Positions 48,743-53,948 of a stretch of 53,948 bases of DNA are shown here, piece after piece. The notes beneath the pieces are model-generated. The model ran no database searches and was not told the DNA's origin. It saw only the letters and a list, made by a program, of their open reading frames with translations. The stretch lies in assembly GCF_003149475.2 (NCBI RefSeq), contig NZ_QFWV02000004.1, positions 567,691-621,638 of the forward strand, read 5' to 3'. The translations under genes were made by a program, and so were the position numbers. The stretch's first letter is position 1. Each line of letters starts with the position of its first letter. This stretch comes from Oceaniradius stylonematis. GTDB lineage: Bacteria; Pseudomonadota; Alphaproteobacteria; Rhizobiales; Rhizobiaceae.

Positions 48743-48758
48743 CCCGCGCCGACGCGGG
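48743..48758. terminator. Short hairpin between convergent thiolase and deacetylase genes
   Basis: CCCGCG-CCGA-CGCGGG is a perfect 6-bp stem with a 4-base loop, in the 46-base gap between convergent genes. It has no T-run, so it is a weak terminator candidate. Confidence 0.4.
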
Positions 48759-48781
48759 ACGGTTTGCGGCAGCCAGCGCCG

Positions 48782-49834
48782 TCACATCAGCTTGAAGGGC
48801 ACACCCGACAGCAGCGCCTCGACATAGCGCTTCTTCTGAAAGTGGCCGTTCAGCGAGACGCGCGGCATCGCCGTCGGGTTTTGGAGGCATGCGGCATTCA
48901 GCACGCCGGGCTGTGTGGTCACGGCGGCGGCGAAACCGGCATCGGCCACTGCCTTCACCTCGCGCGCGCCGACCGCTTTGGTCCAGCCATAGGGATAGGC
49001 AAACGACTGTGGCCGGCGGCCCGCATAGGCTTCGACGGCAGCCCTCGATTGTTCGATCTCGGCGTTCAGCCGTTCGTCGCTGACGCGGCGCAGATTGACA
49101 TGGGTCATGGTGTGCGCGCCCAGATGCACCAACCGATCTTCGGCCAGTCGGCGCAGTTCCTCCTCATCCATGACAAGCGAATCGACGATGGCCATCGGGT
49201 CGATATTGTGAACCTGGCGCGCGACGTCATCGATCCTTTGCACCGCTTCGTCCTCGTCGATCGACTGGACGAAGGCTGCAAAGCGTTCGAAGGCAGCGAA
49301 CTTGCGGGCCGTCGTTGTGGCCCGGAGGGTTTCCGGCCCGTCGCCGAAATCGAAGTCGATCCTGTCGGCCTTGCGGGCGATGGCGGCGGCGGTCTCCCAC
49401 CATATGGAGCGTGTACGTTCGACGAAGCCGGGATTGATGAAGATCGTGTAGGGTACGCCGTGCCTGCGGAAGACAGGTGCCGCGAACTCGGCATTGTTGC
49501 GGTAGCCGTCATCGAGCGTGAACGCGACGAAGCGGCGCTGGTCGCCGGGCTCGGCGAGTAATGCCGGCAGGTCGTGCAGGTGAACCGGCGTCAACCCGCT
49601 TTCGAGCGCGGTCTCGACGGCCTGCTCGAGAAATTCCGGCGTTACGGACAAAAGTGCGTTGGGCGAGAACCTGGTGGTCTCCTGTTCAGGGCGGACGTGA
49701 TGAAGCGTGAAGATCACGCCACGGCCGGCGGCGGATGGAAACAGCGACCGGACACCAGGCAGGGCGACGGCTTCCAGCCCGGCGCGGATGATGCCGTATT
49801 TCAGGTAACGCTTGGCTGTTGCACGCGCTGCCAT
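48782..49834 (-). CDS. Polysaccharide deacetylase family protein
   Basis: The 350-residue protein has a NodB homology domain. FTLDDGYRNNAEFAAPVFRRHGVPYTIF carries the two catalytic aspartates, and LGAHTMTHVNL the metal-binding histidines. It should remove acetyl groups from an N-acetylated glycan. ATG 49834 follows GGGAG; the longer frame overlaps the upstream gene. It lies 20 bases downstream of the truncated ATP-grasp gene. Confidence 0.9.
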   Translation of the reverse strand: MAARATAKRYLKYGIIRAGLEAVALPGVRSLFPSAAGRGVIFTLHHVRPEQETTRFSPNALLSVTPEFLEQAVETALESGLTPVHLHDLPALLAEPGDQRRFVAFTLDDGYRNNAEFAAPVFRRHGVPYTIFINPGFVERTRSIWWETAAAIARKADRIDFDFGDGPETLRATTTARKFAAFERFAAFVQSIDEDEAVQRIDDVARQVHNIDPMAIVDSLVMDEEELRRLAEDRLVHLGAHTMTHVNLRRVSDERLNAEIEQSRAAVEAYAGRRPQSFAYPYGWTKAVGAREVKAVADAGFAAAVTTQPGVLNAACLQNPTAMPRVSLNGHFQKKRYVEALLSGVPFKLM

Positions 49835-49854
49835 TTGTCCGCAAGCTCCCTTCG

Positions 49855-50631
49855 TCAGGTTTGGTGACCGGCTTTGAGGATTCGCCTGGTCAGGACCCGC
49901 CCGCCTGTCAGCGGCAGATCGATCAGGCCCGGCCTGGGATCGTTGCGGGCAAAGGTGGCGCAGGCCCGGACCCGTCCGAACGAGCGCAAATCGCCGCCAA
50001 GGCCGATGTCCCTGCGGGCCATCAGGCTGGTGGCCGCGACGGCATCGCGGGCCAGATACATCCACGCCGTCCCAGGCGTTGCCGCGGCGGGCGCATTGGG
50101 CTGATCGTTGGCAAGCCGCCACAGCATCGTGCCAAGATCGATGCCGGCGGTCGAGCACAGGCCGAACCATGACCAGGGGCGCGGAATGACGTCCAGCAGC
50201 CTGAGCGAACCATCCCTTTGGTCGCGCTTGAACTCCACTTCGACCAGACCATGGTGGCCGAACGATGCGAGGATTGTGCGGGCCGCTTCGACAACGCCCG
50301 GCTCCTCGACGATCTCGACGAATGTGCTCTTACAGCCGAAATCGACCGGATACTGCCGGGTGCGGCGGGCGGTGAACTCGGCGACCGGCTTTCCATTGTC
50401 CCAGAGGGCGGCGTAGGAGAACTGGTCCTCTGCGGCCTTGAAGAGAAACGGGATGGCGCCTTCATCGAGCGGCCCGGGCCAGCCGATCTGGTGCTTTACA
50501 TGGCGCAACGAGCCGGGGAGGGGGGAATCGTTGCTGATATGGGAAACCGGGACGCCGGACGCGCCCAGACTGCGCGCCAGGGCCAGCGCGCCATGCGCAC
50601 CACCCAGAACGAATGCGCCTCGTTTGTCCAT
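49855..50631 (-). CDS. ATP-grasp protein with a large internal deletion
   Basis: The 258-residue frame joins an N-terminal GGAHGALALARSLGASG to a C-terminal VEVEFKRDQRDGSLRLLDVIPRPWSW, which is the metal-binding part of an ATP-grasp enzyme. Full-length relatives have about 400 residues, with an ATP-binding lobe in between. Here that lobe is missing, between LFKAAED and QFSYAALWDNG. The reading frame is kept. It is most likely inactive as a ligase. It precedes the polysaccharide deacetylase. Confidence 0.7.
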   Translation of the reverse strand: MDKRGAFVLGGAHGALALARSLGASGVPVSHISNDSPLPGSLRHVKHQIGWPGPLDEGAIPFLFKAAEDQFSYAALWDNGKPVAEFTARRTRQYPVDFGCKSTFVEIVEEPGVVEAARTILASFGHHGLVEVEFKRDQRDGSLRLLDVIPRPWSWFGLCSTAGIDLGTMLWRLANDQPNAPAAATPGTAWMYLARDAVAATSLMARRDIGLGGDLRSFGRVRACATFARNDPRPGLIDLPLTGGRVLTRRILKAGHQT

Positions 50632-50880
50632 CGTCAAGAGTTCCCCAAAACCTCACGTCAGGTTAGCTGGGAATCACTAAGAAAGAGCTATGGGTGGCCG
50701 TGCCGATTGCGCGCGTTTCTTCGCCGGGCCGCCGAGGACATCGGCCGCACTGGCCGGGGCCGCCGCCAAGGCCATGATCGGGCCGGATTTCGGTCTCGCC
50801 AAAGGCATGGCACAGCCATGCCCGCGCCCTGCGCATTGCCGCACAGCGTGCCGAAAACCGTCAGTGTCGGTCTGGAATTT

Positions 50881-50926
50881 TGGAGCGGGCGATGAGATTC
50901 GAACTCACGACCCCAACCCTGGCAAG
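50881..50926 (-). pseudogene. 3' fragment of tRNA-Gly(GCC), candidate attachment site
   Basis: On the minus strand this reads from the anticodon region (CTTGCCA) through the T-arm (GTTCGAATC) and acceptor stem to CCA. It matches the 3' 46 bases of the alphaproteobacterial tRNA-Gly(GCC) I recall, with one mismatch. The 5' part of the tRNA is absent. Such 3' fragments mark one end of an element integrated into the tRNA gene. Confidence 0.85.
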
Positions 50927-51002
50927 CGTGAGATTGCGAAATGCAGAACCGGCCCTGTTGAACACAAAACGGAACGAAACGGCACGAAATTGATGATCTT
51001 GA

Positions 51003-51041
51003 GCCGCCAATCGGCCCAGTCGCTGTTGGCCGATTGGCGGC
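51003..51041. repeat. Inverted repeat with 14-bp perfect arms
   Basis: GCCGCCAATCGGCC (51003-51016) and GGCCGATTGGCGGC (51028-51041) flank an 11-base loop. It lies 77 bases beyond the tRNA fragment and has no T-run. It could be a terminator, or a recombination or DNA-binding site. Confidence 0.7.
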
Positions 51042-51197
51042 ATTAATCGAAATGTGCTCGATCGTGCAGGTCCAGGCTCGGTCACCGCGCTGGAACCGCA
51101 CTTTCTCCAGAGCGTGACCTCAGGAGGCAACTGCATCTTCAATTCGCTGATGAGGCCCAGAGAGCCGCCACCGACCAAAGGCTGCCGTGACCTGCAC

Positions 51198-51638
51198 TCA
51201 GGCGTTCAGGCCGGCGGCGCATGCGCGAAAGTCTTGCACTGCTGGAGCTGCGCCATCGAGTGAAACAGGAACGGACCTGTCGCCAAGAAGAGCTGTTGCG
51301 GTGTGGTTGAACTCGAGGCCGTTTAGTACGTTGCCGAAGCCGCTGTCAGTGACCGTTAGGGACCGGCCTTCATCCGAGGCAATGTGGCGGTCTGTCGTGA
51401 TGGTAAGCCCTCTCGGGCCATCGAAACGCATGGCAAAGATCGGGCCGCCAGGCCAGGGCTCCACCGTTCTGACCTCGATTGCGTATTCTGCTATCGCGGG
51501 ATCGTACGTCACGCGGACGAAAGCGTTTTCACCGTCGTGAATGAGTTCGCAAACTCGGCCAGGCCTGGTCTCCCAGGCCAATGCAGGCGTCGCGCTCAGC
51601 AAGATGACCGCAATCGCGCGCGAGAATCGGATCAGCAT
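51198..51638 (-). CDS. Small secreted protein of unknown function
   Basis: The 146-residue protein begins MLIRFSRAIAVILLSATPALAWE, a Sec signal peptide cleaved after ALA. The mature part contains CELIHDGENAFVRVTYDPAIAEYAIEV and FAMRFDGPRGLTITTDRH and ends with FRAC, leaving two cysteines that might pair in the periplasm. The sequence looks real and conserved in style, but I could not name the family. ATG 51638 gives the cleanest signal peptide. The gene lies just inside the proposed island. Confidence 0.7.
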   Translation of the reverse strand: MLIRFSRAIAVILLSATPALAWETRPGRVCELIHDGENAFVRVTYDPAIAEYAIEVRTVEPWPGGPIFAMRFDGPRGLTITTDRHIASDEGRSLTVTDSGFGNVLNGLEFNHTATALLGDRSVPVSLDGAAPAVQDFRACAAGLNA

Positions 51639-52214
51639 TTGGGCTCTGACGCCTCCGCGTATCAAGACCGTTGCTTGATGGAGATGGAGCAAAGCGAGGG
51701 GCCGTCAATTGGGCAATGGCGGCCCAGACAGTCCAAACTGCTGGTAGCGCGTTTTCGAGCCAGAGCTGCCGTTGGCGGGCGAAGTCCGGTTTCGGCCCAA
51801 TGCTGGCCTTCGAGTTCAGCACGGGCAACGTCTGCAATTGGTGGCAGACCCGACATTAGATGTTTGGTCCCGGTACTGTGGCCGATCACCGTGCTTCGGT
51901 TATGGATGTGGCCAGACCAAAAAACGAACGTCCAATTGATCGTTTCGCACTACATTCGAGTGACTGGAAATTACTGTCTTTACTTGTTTAGGACTTGGTC
52001 CAAAGTCGGCGCTATCTTTTTCATGTCATAACCTTCCGAATAAAGGAAATGCCCTGGGCCCGGTGGCCGAAATTTTGCAACATGCTTGCGAACTTCGCCT
52101 CGGCGGTTGCTTTCTCAGTTTCTGTGGCATCCCGGACCGCAAGTGCCAACTCGGCGAGGTGATGAGCTTTCCACCGACCTGGTGTGTCCACGGTTCTATG
52201 AAGGTTTAGGGCGT
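51639..52214. other. Non-coding or degenerate stretch before the IS element
   Basis: No recognisable gene is present. A minus-strand segment reading SGLPPIADVARAELE is like the spurious frames of a repeated intergenic sequence in Rhizobiales. The right part (about 51900-52060) is AT-richer. It ends at the IS left terminal repeat. Confidence 0.5.
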
Positions 52215-52238
52215 TGAGCTGCTGCCGGTTTGATGGAC
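52215..52238. repeat. Left terminal inverted repeat of the IS3 element
   Basis: It starts TGAGCTGCTGCCGGTTTGAT and pairs with 53471-53494 with only a few mismatches. Confidence 0.88.
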
Positions 52239-52244
52239 GGCTGA

Positions 52245-53141
52245 TTAAGCTCCCATAGCTCGTTTTTCGTATGCCATTGGGCTCATGTAATCCAGCGTCG
52301 AATGACGACGCCGGGGATTGTAGAAGCGCTCGATGTAGTCGAACACGTCGGCCCTGGCCTGATCCCTCGTACGATAGACCTTACGGGCGGTCCGCTCGGT
52401 CTTCAGCGACGAGAAGAAGCTCTCCATGGCCGCATTGTCCCAGACATTGCCCGACTGGCTCATCGAACAGGTGATGCCGTGATCGGCCATTAGGCGCTGG
52501 AACTGCTCGCTCGTGTACCGGCTTCCCTGATCGCTGTGGTGCAGCAGTTCGTCGGGCTTGCCGCGTCGCCAGATCGCCATGACAAGGGCGTCGGTGACCA
52601 GATCGGCGGTCATCGCATTCTTCATCGACCAGCGGACAACGCGCCGGGCGAACAGGTCGAGCACCACCGCAAGATAGAGCCAGCCTTCGGCGGTCCAGAT
52701 GTAGGTGAAATCCGCGACCCACTTCCGGTTCGGCCCATCCGCCGCAAAGTCACGCTCAAGCACGTTCGGTGCGATGACAGAGCGTACGCCGGTATCCTTC
52801 GGAAGCTGGCGGCGGCGAGGCCGGGCCCGAAGGCCATGAAGTCGCATCAACCGTTCGATGCGATGCAGGCCGCAGACGAAGCCTTCCTCAAGCATGTCGC
52901 GCCAGACACGGCGGGCGCCATAGGTCCGATCCGAGAGCAGGAAGCTTGCCCGGATGCGTTCAGTCAGGCTCGCATCGGCTCTGGCCCGTGCGCTGGGCGA
53001 CCGTGTCAGCCAGGCAGGGAAACCGCTTCGCGAGGTGCGTAGCACGAGCGCCCCGCACATCCAACTGATCCTGCTGCCCGTCAGGCGATGCTTGCATCGC
53101 CGAGAGGGGCCAGATCCCCCGGTGTTTCGCAATGAAGGCAA
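52245..53141 (-). CDS. IS3-family transposase OrfB (DDE integrase), damaged N-terminus
   Basis: The integrase core is complete: D in VADFTYIWTAEG, D in HHSDQGSRYTSEQF, and E in NAAMESFFSSLKTE, ending FYNPRRRHSTLDYMSPM. The N-terminal part is wrong: the expected MFAFIAKHRGIWPL is encoded at 53145-53104 in another frame, and the orfA-to-orfB frameshift frame meets a TGA at 53147-53145. The 5' end of this frame (PSLRNTGGSGPSRRC) is thus out-of-frame filler. An in-frame ATG at 53060 could give a shortened protein. Confidence 0.85.
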   Translation of the reverse strand: MPSLRNTGGSGPSRRCKHRLTGSRISWMCGALVLRTSRSGFPAWLTRSPSARARADASLTERIRASFLLSDRTYGARRVWRDMLEEGFVCGLHRIERLMRLHGLRARPRRRQLPKDTGVRSVIAPNVLERDFAADGPNRKWVADFTYIWTAEGWLYLAVVLDLFARRVVRWSMKNAMTADLVTDALVMAIWRRGKPDELLHHSDQGSRYTSEQFQRLMADHGITCSMSQSGNVWDNAAMESFFSSLKTERTARKVYRTRDQARADVFDYIERFYNPRRRHSTLDYMSPMAYEKRAMGA

Positions 53142-53434
53142 ACATCACGCCTGGTCCTTTGCGAAGTAGGCCGCGGCTTTTTTAGAATGTCGCGCTCGGC
53201 CTTCAGCTTGGCCACCTCACGCCGCAGCCGGCGCACCTCGTCATCGGCTGGCGTCATCTGCCCCTTGCCGGGAAACGCTTCGGCAGGATCGTTCCCATAT
53301 TGCTTGATCCAGCGACGAAGTACTGTCGCATGGACATCGAGGTCGCGGGCGGCCTGCGTCACACTCACGCCACGCATCGTCACCAAGTGAACCGCTTCCG
53401 TCTTGAATTCGCGGCTGAACTGTCGTCTCGACAT
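53081..53434 (-). CDS. IS3-family transposase OrfA (helix-turn-helix)
   Basis: The protein begins MSRRQFSREFKTEAVHLVTMRG and has the HTH (SVTQAARDLDVHATVLRRWIKQYG) and the leucine-zipper region (DDEVRRLRREVAKLKAERDILKK). The CTAAAAAAG sequence after the zipper is the -1 frameshift site of the family; the shifted frame reads KKAAAYFAK. It binds the terminal repeats and makes OrfAB by frameshifting. Confidence 0.9.
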   Translation of the reverse strand: MSRRQFSREFKTEAVHLVTMRGVSVTQAARDLDVHATVLRRWIKQYGNDPAEAFPGKGQMTPADDEVRRLRREVAKLKAERDILKKPRPTSQRTRRDVCLHCETPGDLAPLGDASIA

Positions 53435-53470
53435 GTCTGATCTCCAGTTTCAAAAACACCCTAACTCGGT

Positions 53471-53494
53471 GTCCTCAAAACCGGCAGCAGCTCA
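53471..53494. repeat. Right terminal inverted repeat of the IS3 element
   Basis: Read on the minus strand it is TGAGCTGCTGCCGGTTTTGA followed by GGAC, matching the left end. Confidence 0.88.
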
Positions 53495-53546
53495 CAAAGC
53501 CGCCATCGGCAGCAGTGCCACGAGGGATCCAAAAAAGGTCGGGAGA

Positions 53547-53668
53547 TGACATGCTCCCCTGAATGTACCCATTCATAGGTTAGCCCTGTTCACGTTGTGG
53601 TCCGCTTCGGACCGGGTTGCAAACTCGTTCGGTGTGAGCCCGTCGAGGCTCGTGTGTGGCCGGTGCCC
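53547..53668 (-). pseudogene. Remnant of a second IS3-type transposase, C-terminal end
   Basis: The minus strand reads GHRPHTSLDGLTPNEFATR and then ends in NVNRANL and TGA (53575-53573), a typical IS3 OrfB C-terminus. The outer end of the element is probably near 53547, where TGACATGCTCCCC begins. The rest of the element is missing. It is fused to the truncated DUF1611 gene at about 53658-53668. Confidence 0.75.
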
Positions 53669-53948
53669 ACCATGACCGTCTTGATGCCACGATCATTGAG
53701 GGCGCGCGCCAGAATTATCGCCGTCGCCCGTTTGCCGACGGCGCAAACGGTGCCGAGGACCGCGATGCGTGGACAGGTGACGTCATGGATCTGGCCGCTG
53801 AACGGGCGCCGATCTTTCTTGTCACGCGGCCTGCGGACATCGACAATGCCGACCTTGTTGGCGACGCAAGCCGCCGCGAACATCGGATCGTCGTTGAGGA
53901 ATTCGTGCATCCCGCTGACGATGTTGAAGCCGTGGCTCATGGCCTCGA
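53663..53948 (-). pseudogene. DUF1611 (DgcN-like) gene fragment
   Basis: The frame runs in from the right edge of the window and reads FNIVSGMHEFLNDDP, then VGIVDVRRPRD, then the P-loop-like GTVCAVGKRATAIILARAL. These match DUF1611, the family linked to D-amino-acid or D-glutamate metabolism. After VMVGTG the homology stops, and the frame runs into IS sequence and ends at 53590. Both ends are thus missing: the start lies outside the window and the 3' half is lost. Confidence 0.75.

Larger units (their letters stand above)
50632..51197. other. Non-coding stretch around the tRNA-Gly fragment
   Basis: No convincing protein frame is present here. It contains the tRNA-Gly 3' fragment (50881-50926) and a 14-bp inverted repeat (51003-51041). 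A frame reading GWGREFESHRPL is a translated tRNA segment, not a protein. Confidence 0.6.
52215..53494 (-). mobile_element. IS3-family insertion sequence, about 1.28 kb
   Basis: The ends carry TGAGCTGCTGCCGGTTTGAT (52215-52234) and, on the other strand at 53494, TGAGCTGCTGCCGGTTTTGA, an inverted repeat of about 24 bp. Inside are orfA and orfB on the minus strand with a CTAAAAAAG slippery site. The length and layout are those of IS3 family elements. No target duplication was found at the outer edges (GCGT left, CAAA right). Confidence 0.9.

Noticed and set aside
51003-51041. Integron attC site
   Set aside because: The hairpin lacks the R/L box core and extrahelical bases of attC, and no integrase or cassette is present.
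50690-51101. Frames of 118-137 codons around the tRNA fragment
   Set aside because: They translate tRNA sequence (GWGREFESHRPL) and have no protein-like features.

Overview
The window is chromosomal DNA from a high-GC alphaproteobacterium, most likely of the order Hyphomicrobiales (Rhizobiales). The evidence is gene content and order: acnA divergent from a ccm cytochrome c maturation operon; the minus-strand block hemC-hemD-mitofilin-hemY divergent from tsaD-gpsA-EVE; a pyruvate carboxylase very close to the rhizobial type; and a bioYMN biotin importer. No genus can be named from sequence reading alone.

Layout. 0.4-4.5 kb: quinone oxidoreductase and cupin, a terminator, then acnA on the minus strand. 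4.7-8.7 kb: ccmABCDG, interrupted between ccmB and ccmC by a RelE/HigB-like toxin, a HigA-like antitoxin and an SRPBCC protein. 8.8-14.5 kb: typA, an acetyltransferase, a small coiled-coil gene, a divergent AraC/MFS pair and a Tat-exported CIA30-like protein. 14.6-17.4 kb: a membrane histidine kinase with an ethylene-receptor-like (ETR1) sensor domain, convergent with a secreted thiaminase I. 17.8-24.3 kb: pyrophosphatase, aldo/keto reductase, flavodoxin-like protein, DUF418 and YggT membrane proteins, an MFS transporter, a glutamine amidotransferase and a TerB-like protein. 24.4-33 kb: heme block and tsaD/gpsA/EVE/YqaA. 33-39.3 kb: acs, a divergent SDR/LysR pair, an MFS transporter and a PDC-lactonase-like amidohydrolase. 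39.4-48.7 kb: pyruvate carboxylase, then a tightly packed operon of bioY, bioM, bioN, a nitroreductase, a Cys-rich DUF1284 protein, an acyl-CoA ligase and a thiolase-like protein. 48.8-50.6 kb: a polysaccharide deacetylase and an internally deleted ATP-grasp protein.

The right edge (50.9-53.9 kb) changes character. It opens with the 3' part of a tRNA-Gly(GCC) gene, a classic footprint of site-specific integration. It then holds a small secreted protein, non-coding DNA, an IS3-family element with both terminal repeats but a damaged orfB, the tail of a second IS3-type transposase, and a DUF1611 gene cut off by that remnant. This looks like the edge of a genomic island or a decayed insertion hot spot.

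The best candidates for new biology are the ETR1-like kinase, the alphaproteobacterial thiaminase I, and the biotin-importer operon carrying a ligase and a thiolase that lacks the second catalytic cysteine. That operon parallels the arrangement of yhfU-yhfT-yhfS in Bacillus. Less certain but worth checking are the toxin-antitoxin module inside the ccm operon with its tandem operator-like repeat, the AT-rich palindrome inside hemD, and several operator-like dyads in divergent intergenic regions. All calls come from reading the sequence; no database search was run.
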